Assembly (NCBI RefSeq): GCF_046630445.1
Contig: NC_092341.1
Location: 216,569,501 to 216,633,500 of the forward strand
Reading direction: 5' to 3'
Origin: Rutidosis leptorrhynchoides
Taxonomy: Eukaryota > Streptophyta > Magnoliopsida > Asterales > Asteraceae
Length of the DNA stretch: 64,000 bases
Position 1 is the first letter of the stretch. Each line of letters opens with the position of its first letter. Under the pieces are notes generated by a model that had not been told where the DNA came from, ran no database searches, and saw nothing but the letters and a program-made list of their open reading frames with translations. Positions 8,788-19,067 of the stretch are shown in pieces. The position numbers and the translations under genes were made by a program.

Positions 8788-11700
8788 ATGAACCAAAATG
8801 TTCTTCTACTCATCATTTTGTGCATTCCATATCCAACTAATGCCATTGAGTTCAACTACCCTTCAGTTTTCAACTTTGGAGACTCTAATTCTGATACCGG
8901 CGACTTAGTCGCTGGTGTCGGTGACCATCTGGACCCCCCTAATGGCCAGACTTATTTCAAAGGACCATCAGGGAGGTTTTGCGATGGTCGACTTATAGTA
9001 GATTTCTTGAGTTAGTTCTTTTTTTTTTTTTTTTTTTCCTCACATTCCTTATTTATATATGTATATGTCTATGTATTTTTTGTATTCATATTTGAACATT
9101 ATTATGTATTATGTTTTTGAAGTGGATGCAATGGACTTGCCGTTCCTGAACGCGTACTTAGAAGCTCTCGGGGTCCCAAATTTCCGTAAAGGATGCAACT
9201 TTGCTGCGGCTGGATCGACGATCTTACCACCTGGTCCCAATGCTGTTAGCCCGTTCTCATTCGGGATTCAAGTTGCCCAATTTTTTCGATTCAAATTACG
9301 GGTTCTTCAGCTGCAAGCTAAGTGTATGTCATACCACACCATACATTTTTTTATAAAATGCTTATTATAAAAATTTCTTATTTTAACCAAATTATCACTT
9401 GGGCTAGTGTACTGATATGGCTTGGTTATGAATTTAACAGCAAAAAGGTTCAACAAGTACATTCCCGATGAAGACTATTTTAGTCAGGGGCTTTACATGT
9501 TCGATATTGGCCAAAACGATATTGCTGGTGCATTTTACACCAAATCTTACGATCAAGTAGTGGCTTCGATTCCATTGGTGTTAGTAGAATTTGAAATAGG
9601 CATTAAGGTTCGATTGGATATCTTTTACCGGGAGTCTGTTAATTAGTTTAGTGTCACTTCCAATTGCAGTTGACACAATTAATCAATTTGAATTTTGAAC
9701 TTGAATCTTTAACGTTTTCAGAAGTTATATGATCAAGGTGCAAGAAACTTTTGGATTCATAACACGGGCCCACTCGGATGCTTGGCACAAAACATTGCAA
9801 AGTTTGGTACGGATCCCACAAAGCTCGATGCGCTTGGTTGTGTGTCTATGCACAACCAAGCAGCGAATATTTTTAACATACAGCTACACGCGCTTGCTAC
9901 AAAGCTGCAAGCTCAGTACTCGGATGCGAATATCACATATGTTGACATCTTTACAATCAAATATAATCTCATCGCGAATTATTCCAAATACGGTTAGTAC
10001 TTATTGTTCTCATATTTAATTTCAGATTTATCAACATGTTAAGATATTTTAGGATTCAGATGATATGATATCCTTAGAATAACCACCATTTTGGCCTTTC
10101 AAAAAAAAAAAAAAAAAAAAAAAAAGAATAACCACCATTTTGTAGTGCAATATTGCCATTAAAATTTTTCAAGTGGATTATAATAACTAGGGTCTTTACT
10201 TTGCTTGAGGTATTTAGGAGTAAAAATTTACATGTGTGCCAAAATTTATGCTTAAACATTTATTAATGTAAAGATTGGACTAAGGGATATTTACCTTTTC
10301 GCTGAATTTGCCTCTGTTTTCATTTGAATCTTAATCTTAATTGGAAGGGGTGTCCGATTCTATTTCTCCTAGAAACAGAACAATTTTCAGATTAAGTGAC
10401 AAAAAAATAACAATTTTACTTACTAAAATAAAAGCTGTATAGAAACAGATTATTAACTGGGAGGTAAACAGACCCAAGAGTACATTTATTAAAAAAGTTT
10501 AGACATGACTATTTGTTAACTGTCATATTATTATTAGTAACATAAAAAACACACGGATTCAAAATCTTGTTGCCGAAAGTTTAAAAATCTTTAGCCTTAT
10601 TCCAAAATGAATTTTGTGAACTCTGCATCAATTGGGTAGAAAATATCATTTTCCAAAGTGATCCTTTACACAATTTTGGATTATTATCCAGATTGAAATC
10701 ATTTACCCGTTTACTCCCAAAATTCCCCAAGACAAAGGAACTTTTTTTGAATTTTAAGCCTAGAACATACTCCGTATAAGTGATATAAGTTGATAAATAG
10801 ACAGAACTTTGAGGCTGGGTTACATGTTTTATTCTGATCTCCATGTGGGAGTGATAGGGTCGTACTAAGAAAACAAATTTGATGGTCACATGTGATGAGG
10901 AAACAATGTAAATTACAAAAACATGTGATTGCATTTTGATTTTGTTTTTGATATGATGAGGCACGGTTGGCAACTTGGCCTGGTATAATTGATTATGTTT
11001 ATTTGAAAATATTTGGTGGGTCCCACACTAAGAGTACGAGAAAGAGCTCTAAGAGCACGAGGTGTCTGTGGTCCTTTTCAGTGTCCATTTTGGACACTGA
11101 GATTGACTGACTGGCTGTTGGGTGCCGAGTGTCCACATTGTCCATTTTCAGGCGACCATTAGGTTAAAAGCCCAATGCTCTACCAACTGAGCTATACACC
11201 CCAAAAAAGATGTAGTATCCAATTTTTTTTATTTAAAAAATTAAAATTAATAAAAAAGTCCTAATAAAAAATTAAAATTAATAATAATACGGTTACACAT
11301 AGATAAAACGGATACGATACGATTACATTTAAATAAAAAAAGTCCTAATAAATCGAATCCCGACTCACGTAACCTGATTCAAGGCTACTCGAATCAGAGT
11401 ACTCCGGGTTAACCGGAGAAACACCCATGTTTACAAGATACAACTGATACGGTCGTGTCCGGGCTCTTTCTTTTTGCGCATCCCATTGCTCATCCGTAAA
11501 CAGAAACTTCAACTCTTGCGCCTCTTCGGAAAAAAAACACAATTTGCGTAAACACATACGATGTTTCTTTTTGAAGAAACTTTGTCAACTTTGTCCAATC
11601 TTCAACCTCGGAAAGTTCGACATCTTCAAACGATTTTTTTCATCGTCAACGTACGACTTTCAGTCGTACGCCGCTCGGCCCCCGTAGTGTACATCGAGAG

Positions 11701-12622
11701 AAACTTTGGTGGAAGACATGATTTTTGTAGTTTGAGAATGTGTAGTTGGAGAAGATTAATGAATTGTTTGTAGAAAATGGTGTGAAAAATGAAAGAATAA
11801 TGTGAGGTATTTATAGAAAAAAAAATAAAAAAAATCGCAACGTTCAAATTTTTAACGGGTATAATTCGATTCCCAATGTCAAACGTTCAAAAATTGCAGC
11901 GTCCTTGTCCCGAAACTGAAGATCGACGCCGGGAATCGACCCCGGCGACGCCGACACGGTGTCGGCGACGGTGCCCTCACCGTCGATCTTGGCTGGACGG
12001 CGAGCATGGGGACGAGGGATACCCTGTGCTCTTACTCCGTCGGTCACAAGATACATGTCTCGTTGGAACACAGTTTTAGATAAAGTACAAAGACTCAAAT
12101 ATTATTTTTGTCCTTTAAGCATATACTTGTAATAAAATGAAATAAGTGTAAACATATCAAGCTGATTGCCTATTTTTGAAAGTTAATACTTAAATATTGA
12201 GACAAACATGTCTACCATGCTACTCCATTTTTGTTTGTCTCATTTCAAGTATCCAATTTTTGAAAGTGAATACCTATTAATAAATCGGTCCCCGGTATTA
12301 TACAAGAATCAATAATCTTATGTGGTCATTTGGTTCTATGTATAACTTTGCAGGTTTCGAACAACCAATAGCGGCTTGTTGTGGCTACGGAGGTCTGCCT
12401 TTAAACTATAATAGTCAGTTAGCTTGTGGTGAAGTAAAAACCATAAATGGTAGCTCCATCACAACAACAGTATGCAGCGATACAACCGAGTATGTGAACT
12501 GGGACGGAATACATTATTCAGAAGCTGCAAATCAACATATTGCCAACCAAATACTTACAGGAAAATTTTCAGATCCACCGTTTGCTGACAAAATGCCATT
12601 TCTTTTGAATCTTAAGTTCTAA
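8788..12622 (+). CDS. GDSL esterase/lipase, five exons, 376 aa
   Basis: Exons: 8788-9010, 9123-9323, 9441-9607, 9722-9992, 12354-12622. Phases agree at every junction and all introns are GT-AG. The product is a secreted SGNH hydrolase expected to cleave ester bonds of lipids or acetylated polysaccharides. Residues 1-19 look like a signal peptide (hydrophobic LLLIILCIPY, cut after TNA). Block I is FNFGDSNSDTG with nucleophile Ser33; block II is GCNFAAAGST with Gly105; block III is DIGQND with Asn167; block V is NWDGIH with Asp338 and His341. All catalytic positions are present, and the length is typical of plant GDSL enzymes. From memory it aligns almost end to end with the Arabidopsis group containing At1g54790/At3g05180, ending KMPFLL.LKF. 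Intron 4 (9993-12353) is swollen by insertions. The gene looks functional; the substrate is unknown. Confidence 0.95.
10076..10142 (+). mobile_element. Minimal poly(A) retroinsertion with 18-bp target duplication
   Basis: An exact 18-bp direct repeat AGAATAACCACCATTTTG (10076-10093 and 10125-10142) flanks only GCCTTTC plus about 24 A. That is the signature of LINE-driven target-primed reverse transcription that stopped after copying the tail and a few bases. The heptamer resembles the GGCTTTGC just before the poly(A) of the LINE at 8411. It lies in intron 4 of the GDSL gene. Confidence 0.85.
11050..12034. mobile_element. Putative TIR transposon in GDSL intron 4
   Basis: The left end TAAGAGCACGAGGTGTC matches, in inverted orientation, the right end TAAGAGCACAGGGTATCCC with a few mismatches. 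The interior is GC-richer than the intron. It contains protein-like minus-strand sequence (for example 11345-11557, FFSEEAQELKFLFTDEQWDAQ, unrecognised) and a mitochondrial-type tRNA fragment. The TAA/TTA ends recall Harbinger-type elements, but no transposase or clean target duplication is visible. The ends are approximate. Confidence 0.4.
11152..11201 (-). pseudogene. trnK: Truncated tRNA-Lys(UUU), mitochondrial type
   Basis: The minus strand starts GGGTGTATAGCTCAGTTGG, continues with a D arm, and has an anticodon loop CTTTTAA carrying UUU, then the variable region GGTCGC. This is the first 50 nt of a tRNA and, as I remember the sequence, equals plant mitochondrial trnK-UUU base for base. 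The T arm and 3' acceptor strand are missing, so it cannot be functional. The nuclear tRNA-Lys has a different acceptor stem. It is an organelle-to-nucleus fragment inside intron 4 of the GDSL gene. Confidence 0.75.
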
Positions 12623-13072
12623 CAAACCTAATATTATTCATTCGTTCTGTTTTGTACCGAACACATGAAACACAAGCGACTACATCAAGAATCAATCAGA
12701 CTTTAACACTAGTTCGTATGAGTGTAAAAAACATTCGTAAAACCTATCGAGCCAAGAAAAACCGGTTGTCATACCTACATACATATCTACATACAAACAT
12801 GAATATAATAGTTTTATGTGTCTATGTTTACATATATGTACATACTTTTTTAATTCTTATTATGTATTGAATATTTTTGAACTTCATATTGAATACATTA
12901 CACATCATTGAAGAAGCTGAACTTTTATGTAATAAGATTATACAAATAAAATGGAAGTGGAATAATTTTCACATAAAAATGTGGTTAATGCATAAATTAT
13001 ATAACTCTAAAGCAGTAACATTAATTAGCCTCTTTATGTCCATTTCAGCATTCTAGTTTTCTCTACTTCAGC
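12623..13072 (+). promoter_or_regulatory. 3' flank of the GDSL gene with a candidate poly(A) signal
   Basis: AT-rich sequence after the stop codon. An AATAAA at 12945-12950 could serve as polyadenylation signal, which would give a 3' UTR of about 330 nt. Plant signals are loose, so an earlier site is possible. Nothing else is seen. Confidence 0.3.
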
Positions 13073-13172
13073 ATTTTTAGTCAACCATTTTTGTCCACAT
13101 CAGCAACTTTGTACAATGGATTATTTTTAGTAACCATTTTTTGTCCATATCAGCTATTTTGTACAATTTGGA
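13073..13172. repeat. Two-copy tandem repeat of about 50 bp
   Basis: Two units built as TTTTTAGT-AACCATTTTTGTCC-CAT-TCAGC...TTTGTACAAT lie at about 13073-13122 and 13125-13172, with several differences. A third, shorter relative (TTATGTCCATTTCAGC) precedes them near 13034. Confidence 0.7.
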
Positions 13173-13339
13173 TCTCATGGCAATTACTTGTAACTATTTC
13201 CTGGTATAAAAAGCGTATACAATTGTGGCACAGACAATAACAGTATGAACTGATGGAGATTATTTTTTTACCCTGATTTAAGTGGCTTATTCGGATATCA
13301 TGTGACTGATTATAACCTTTTTTGCTCACCACCTCAATA

Positions 13340-13663
13340 TTTGTTTCCAGATTGGTTTGAACCTAAAACCTTTTGGGAGGAACTAAGGGCCCAACCATTT
13401 TCATGGCGTCTCAATTTTATTTTTAATTTTATTTTATTTTTTTTAAAATTTCTTCTTACTTATTGGTCGGAGGTCCACTCGGAAACAATATCTCTATCCG
13501 TCGAATAGAGAGAGAGATGCATTTTTCTACTTTTGAGAGTGTTTCACTCTGGGTGGAGAAATGACTTGTCTTTATTCTCGAATAGGAGAATGATTGTCTA
13601 CATCTCACCTCTCCCATACACCACTTATGTGGTATTGGGTGTTGTTGTTGTTGTTATTGTTGT
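13340..13663 (+). mobile_element. SINE-like retroposon with (TTG)n tail
   Basis: A box B-like GGTTTGAACC lies at about 13356. The 3' part reads CACCTCTCCCATACACCAC, then TTATGTGGTATTGGG, then a (TTG)n tail ending at 13663. Tails of TTG repeats are known from plant tRNA-derived SINEs such as the tobacco TS family. Box A is not clear, so the 5' end is uncertain. Confidence 0.45.
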
Positions 13664-14413
13664 GGTGAGAGCCCAACCACAGTAGGTGATCTTGGGATGG
13701 TTTATGAACAGAAACATGAAAGAAAAACTTGATAGACTTTTTTGAAGGAAAAGGGATATTGTATCGTGTTACCTTTGCAACTGGTATTTTCCAAAACGAA
13801 CAATATTTACTTTTTACCATCACGAAGGTGACCGGGGGTAAGGCATCCTTATGGCTTCACACGAGGTTTAAGACTCGAACCTCCCTAGCGTGGCCTAGGA
13901 AAGGTTCCGAAACGATCACGTGTAAATCTTGTTCAGATTCATCACATCTTAAAATAAAAAAATCACACCAGATTCAAAAAATAGGGAGGCGGCAAAATCT
14001 GAATATAGAGTAACATGCGGTTTGTATGGAGAAGGTGTTCGGGGGCGGCGGTTTTGTAGTTGTTGGGAAAAGGTGACGGGGTGCGGTAGTTTGGTGACGT
14101 CGGTGGTTTGAATTTTGATGGTGATGGAAGACGGTGGTTTGATGGCAACAACGACATAGTTGAGGAGGACTGGCGGTGACAATGGTGGTAATAATGGTGT
14201 TAGACGCTATTTTTGTGCCGATATGGTGGTGATGGCAGTGGTTGTGAGGTTGTAATAGATATGATGAATATTATGGATTTGTGAGGCAGTAATGTTGGTG
14301 ATAAAAATGTAATGGAGATGGTGTAGAACTCGAGATGTGGGTGTTGAAACAAAGATGAGTAAGAGATAGTTATCTAAATTAAAAGCTTTGATTATATAAA
14401 TTAAAATGATTGT
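13664..14413. other. Spacer with a possible second tRNA-like patch and GGT-rich DNA
   Basis: Around 13827-13900 the words GGGTAAGGCATCCTTATGG and AGACTCGAACCTCC resemble a tRNA-derived SINE head. From 14030 to 14350 the plus strand is rich in GGTGGT/GATGG words. The minus-strand ORFs here are low-complexity translations and are not reported as genes. Confidence 0.35.
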
Positions 14414-14713
14414 AGTTATCACTCTTTTTTTTTCAGCGAAAAAGACTAATATTTATAAACCAATAGAGAATTTCATCAAAAAGTTGAAAACTCTAAAACG
14501 TACAAAAGGAACCGTCAACAAAACATACTAGCTCAACTAGTACAAAACCTAACAGGAGCTCAGACGAAATCGATAAACAAAGAAACTACGCTAGAGGATA
14601 ACCAACCTAAAAATAAGAAAAATTATAAACCATTTAAAACTATACAAATAAAAATGGGAAACACACAACAAAATCACGGGCTCGAGCGTCTTTGATGAAG
14701 TTATCACTCTTTT
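14414..14713 (-). mobile_element. 5'-truncated LINE 3' end with 15-bp target duplication
   Basis: The insert 14429-14698 is bounded by an exact 15-bp duplication AGTTATCACTCTTTT (14414-14428 and 14699-14713). Next to the left copy is an oligo(T) run, that is, a poly(A) tail on the minus strand. The minus-strand sequence before the tail (GATGAAATTCTCTATTGG, TTTATAAATATTAG) looks like a LINE 3' UTR. The insert is only 270 bp and has no coding sequence. Confidence 0.8.
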
Positions 14714-14901
14714 CAAACCAACGGTGTGTAGAGCTCTCCATTGCTATTCAATCAAAAATATTTTCCATATTGCCAATGCATTTCTTCAATGGATTATTCA
14801 AATTTGTATCCAAAAATTCAATCATAAAATAGATTTTATGTAAATAGTTTGAAGTACGATGAAAATATTACTTCGTATTAGTCTAAGAAATTATAACATA
14901 A

Positions 14902-14930
14902 CTAGTTTAATACCCGCAACTTTGCGGGAT
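14902..14930 (-). mobile_element. Helitron 3' terminus
   Basis: On the minus strand the sequence is the hairpin CCCGCAAAGTTGCGGG followed by TATTAAA and then CTAG next to a host T. A GC hairpin about 8-12 nt before a CTRR end inserted before T is the hallmark of Helitron 3' ends. The body would extend to higher coordinates. The Helitron 5' end (TC) was not identified; the MULE at 15270 may lie inside it. Confidence 0.55.
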
Positions 14931-15269
14931 CAAGACATAAAAATATTCTTGCGGGATCAAGACATAAAAATATTCTATGAGGTCGAACAATATGATATTA
15001 GATAAATAAAAACTATGCACTATTGACGATGAACGTGTTCATATAGCTTATATGCATATAAAAATAGACAAAACAGTGCACCAGGTAAATATAATTATGC
15101 CTAACAATTTTTTATTAAATGAAAACAATTAACTTCAAAATACAACTCAAACATAAGAACATCCATTACTTTCTACTTTCTAGCTATTTTCTTCATCACC
15201 ATTTTGAAATTTAATAGGCTTCAAACCATGGAAAAAATATTATTTTAAAACATACAATGAAAAAGCGAA

Positions 15270-16848
15270 GACAAAATTGCTGAAATAGTCCATGTGGTTT
15301 GTATCAAAACGCTGGTTTAGTCCCTGTGCTTTTTTTTGATGGATTTGGTCCCGGTAGTTGGTAAAAGTTGCTGATTTAGTCCCTCTGACCGACGACCGTC
15401 AAAAAATGCCGTTAACTCCAGTCATGTGCCAGACATGTGAGGGTATTTTCGTCAGTTTCTTTCCTTTATTTACAATATTGCTAAAATGGTCCCTGTAGTT
15501 TGTAACAAAGTTGCTGGAATAGTCCCTGTGGTTTGTCTTTCCTTTAAAAAAAAACTTCATTATCTATCTTTATCTTCATCCCCAAATTCTCTACATTGAT
15601 AAACAAATCCACATCAAATTCTCTAAAAAAACGAACCAAGCATATACTAACCATCTGCTATTATTTAGTTCTAACTAATTCTAAATCAAATTAAATCCAA
15701 CACAAACACTTTAAACAAAAACTCCAAATTAAATCTGGTGGTTTTGAACACCATAACTTTGTGGTGGTTTTGAAATCCGACTATGGTTCTTCAAATGACC
15801 GGAAATCCATCGCCGTCGTTGAATCAAGACAACCAGAAATCTATCCGCCTTCATGATTAATACCACCGGTCTTCATCTGTCTTCATTAACCATTATCTGA
15901 TTTCGTTTTATTTAAGGATTCTCAGATCTGATTTCATTTTTCAGATTTGATTATGTTGAAGCAACCATAGAAGATTTCGTTTCAGATCTGATTTCATTTC
16001 TCAGATCCAGATCTGATTTCATTTCAGGTTTCGACCAGAAGGTGATGGTGGCCGGAACTTTGCCGTCACATATATGAACGAAGCTGGAAAGTTTCGGGGC
16101 ACTGTAGCTTTTTTTTTGGTAATGTATTATTGTAATTTATTGTTTGGAATAAGAGATTAACTCATGATGGCATCCGAGTCTTCAAGAACGTATCTGAACG
16201 TAATCAAGTATTTGTATTTTAGTTGAATTAGTATTTCCTATTTCCTATTTGTTTGGAATTTTTCGTAATTGTTGGCTAGTGGCCACTTATTCTCATTTTT
16301 GTTTTGTTTATTCTCATTTTTGTTTTGTATGAAGCCAGTAGCAGTAGTATGCATTTAATAAAAGTAAGCAATTTCAATTTCAATTTTGTCCAAACTTTAC
16401 ATATATGGATTTCTTATTTTGATTTTGATTTTAATTTTGATCTTGTTTATAAAAAAATATAGGAATATGTGTTGATTGGGTTGTGAATTTAACTGCTGAA
16501 ATATTTTATTTGGGAAGATGGATTTGAATTGGGTTTAGGCGAGGAAGGAGATAAGGTAAATTTATTTCAGCAATTTTTTTACAAACCACAGGGACTATTC
16601 CAGCAACTTTGTTACAAACCATAGGGACCATTTTAGCAATATTGTAAATAAAGAAAAGAAACTGACGAAAATACCCTCACATGTCTGGCACATGACTGGA
16701 GTAAACGGCATTTTTTGACGGCCGTCGGTCAGAGGGACTAAATGAGCAACTTTTACCAACTACCGGGACCAAATCCATAAAAAAAAAAGCACAGGGACTA
16801 AACCAGCGTTTTGATACAAACCACAGGGACTATTTCAGCAATTTTGTC
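15270..16848. mobile_element. MULE 1: non-autonomous Mutator-like element
   Basis: Long terminal inverted repeats of about 270 bp start GACAAAATTGCTGAAATAG on both sides. The 9-bp target duplication AAAAGCGAA is perfect (15261-15269 and 16849-16857). Each TIR contains four spaced GTCC-type words, including TTAGTCCCTGTG, TTGGTCCCGGTAG and TTAGTCCCTCTG. The 1-kb interior is 5'UTR-like: TC-rich with repeated CAGATCTGATTTCATTT, and no ORF. No transposase is encoded, so mobility would need a protein supplied in trans. The duplication and well-matched arms point to fairly recent insertion. Confidence 0.92.
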
Positions 16849-16944
16849 AAAAGCGAATTAACAACATCAACCAACAGCTACAGTATCCTCACATGAGAGC
16901 ATTGAGACTGGACCATTAGAAAATCAGTAATCATGGATTTTCTG

Positions 16945-17060
16945 AACTTGCGGGCATAGCCAAACGGTTCCGTCATGTCCTTTGAGTCATGAGATAGGGA
17001 GAGGTCATGGGTTCGATCCTTAGGAATGACATGATTTTCTTTAAAACAATTGAACACCAA
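16945..17060 (+). mobile_element. tRNA-like SINE fragment
   Basis: A box A-like CATAGCCAAACGGT near 16955 and a good box B GGGTTCGATCC at 17009-17019, about 40 bp apart, form a pol III promoter layout like that of tRNA-derived SINEs. The rest is short and its ends are unclear. It does not fold into a full tRNA that I can draw. Confidence 0.45.
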
Positions 17061-17150
17061 AGGTGAAATAGTAATTATAAAATATACAAAGAAAATGATG
17101 ATGTGCAAGGCTGACCAAGGCATGTTCTCCAAATTTTAATCACAACACTG

Positions 17151-17300
17151 AAGCAATAAACCATTTACATTTTAATCATAACCCATTAGTCAATCGATTG
17201 CCAACTCATAGACTCACCAATTCTAAAGCAATAAACCATTTACATTTTAATCATAACCCATTAGTCAATCGATTGCTAACTAATAGACTCACCAATTCTA
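17151..17300. repeat. Two-copy tandem repeat, 75-bp unit
   Basis: Units 17151-17225 and 17226-17300 both start AAGCAATAAACCATTTACA and end CTCACCAATTCTA, differing at only a few bases. It is a recent local duplication. Confidence 0.9.
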
Positions 17301-17930
17301 AAAATATAAGTTAAAGAGCATATATGGTGTTGAACAAACCTGCTACGCGTTTATCATAACTCCTTAAGAAGAGACCGCGCTTGGAACCTACCACACTCTT
17401 CTATATCTAATCATAATCTATGAGAGTGCATGAAATCTTAAGCAGTGGCAAATGCTATATTATATTTTGTCTCGAAGGCTAGAACAAAGTCGACTGAATT
17501 CCTACAAACAATAAAACTTATTAAGCAGTAGCCTGCCAAACAGTTACGAGTCACACACGTATTTACGACTTATAAGAGTTGCAACAAATTCAGCTAGCAG
17601 TTAGCTCCATGATCATGGTAAAAAGAAGTGATGAACTGCAAAGGAAGAGAGGTATAACTGAGTAAGATCATGATGAACTTTGTTAGGTCGAGTCAATGTA
17701 TGCGAAAATATATAATACGTATGATCCACCAGACGACACCCATGTTTGTATTTGAAAAATTAGTTGTTGAGTTGTTTGGCAGATTTAGAAATTATCTACT
17801 AATTATAGACTACATTATAAAGCTGACTTTCACACGTGTTTTAATTATGACCCATTTATAGAGCGGGTCGAATGTGGTAAGCTTATCCCTCTGACAGGTC
17901 AAATGGATTGAAAATCATGTATAATATATA
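17301..17930. other. Spacer left of MULE 2; possible terminal exon on the minus strand
   Basis: There is no ORF of note. On the minus strand a good acceptor (CTCTTCCTTTGCAG, ending near 17637) is followed by 13 open codons and a stop. This could be the last exon of the candidate host gene that continues beyond MULE 2, but I cannot connect it with confidence. Confidence 0.25.
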
Positions 17931-18272
17931 AAAAAAATAGACTTTTTTGCTCAGTTGGTCCCTCTATTATACCCCAAATCGCTGGTTTGGTCCCTCAGTT
18001 TTTAATTTGGCAATCAGAGTCCCTTTATTATTTTAATTTTGCAATTGGAGTCCCTCCGTCAACTGGACATCCAAATCGAACGTTAACTCTCATCATGTGA
18101 GTTACACGTGATGGGTATTATCGGAATTAAATTTTTTTTTTTTTTGGTATTTAATAACGCCAACGGGTAAGGTCCCCACTTTCATCCTCCGCTTTTCACT
18201 CTCTTCTCACTTGAAACCCTAATTCATTTACATAACGTATTAATCAGAAATTGGAGCTACAAATCGATAACA

Positions 18273-18627
18273 ATGGAATGCTGGTGTGGTCGACCTTGTG
18301 TAATTCGAATATCTGGCACTGAATCTAACCCTGGACGTCGATTCTATACATGTGAAAAAAAGGTAAGATTGTTTATGTTGTTTCGAATTTTATGAAATAA
18401 TTAACAAGATGTTAGCATTTCCTGTTTATGTTGTTGCTCAGATCACTAGGTGCGACTTCTTTGCTTGGTATGATCCTCCAAATACAATCAATGCCCTAGC
18501 TACACTTATGAATGCCAAAATGGAAGTGGATGAAAAGCTCAAAGATGCAGAAAAAAGAGAGACGAATTGGAAGATGATGTGTATATTTAGCTGGATTGTG
18601 TTTGGTATTTATTTTTTTAGTCATTGA
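18273..18627 (+). CDS. GRF-type zinc-finger protein with C-terminal membrane segment, 91 aa (MULE-encoded)
   Basis: Exons 18273-18362 and 18442-18627, with an AAG|GTAAG donor and a TTGTTGCTCAG acceptor; the phase is 0 at the junction. The N-terminal 45 residues form a GRF zinc finger: CWCGRPC, then GRRFYTCEKK, then CDFFAWYD, with the expected cysteines at C3, C5, C28 and C34. After a charged helix (EKLKDAEKRE) the protein ends in a hydrophobic stretch (MMCIFSWIVFGIYFF), a likely tail anchor. GRF zinc fingers bind DNA or nucleic acid in other proteins, and small GRF proteins are common in plant MULEs. The role in transposition is not known. The gene begins just inside the left TIR, whose distal part probably supplies the promoter. 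Confidence 0.8.
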
Positions 18628-19067
18628 AATTGTGGTGTATGTATGATGTACTTTGTAAAATGGTAATGGTAATGGAACGAAGCTTGTTTTGTTAAATTTT
18701 GCATCTGTTTTATATCTGTATCAGTAACCTTACAACACAAGACAATGACTCCAAGTGTAGACAATAAATTGTAACCAAAGTCATACAGTGTAACCAAAAA
18801 CACAAGACAATACATTGTAACTAAAGTGAAATGACAAACATACAGACAATACATTGTAACTAAAGTGAAATGACAAACATACAAGCATTACCAAATGTCA
18901 TAGATTCCAAAAGTCAACATAAGTACGTAGTACCAGTTACCAAATGTGCTTAAACTTACCAAAAGACAACAACACACCTTAATAAAATACAAACATTGTA
19001 CCAAGTCACATAACAAGTTTTAAGTAGACATAAAACACATGATTAAAACACAAACCACCACCAACAT

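Noticed and set aside
10581-10973. 130-aa minus-strand ORF in GDSL intron 4
   Set aside because: It has no recognisable motif, a biased composition and an intronic position; probably a chance frame.
13949-14422. Minus-strand Pro/Thr/His-rich ORFs
   Set aside because: They translate GGTGGT-rich low-complexity DNA and show no conserved motif.
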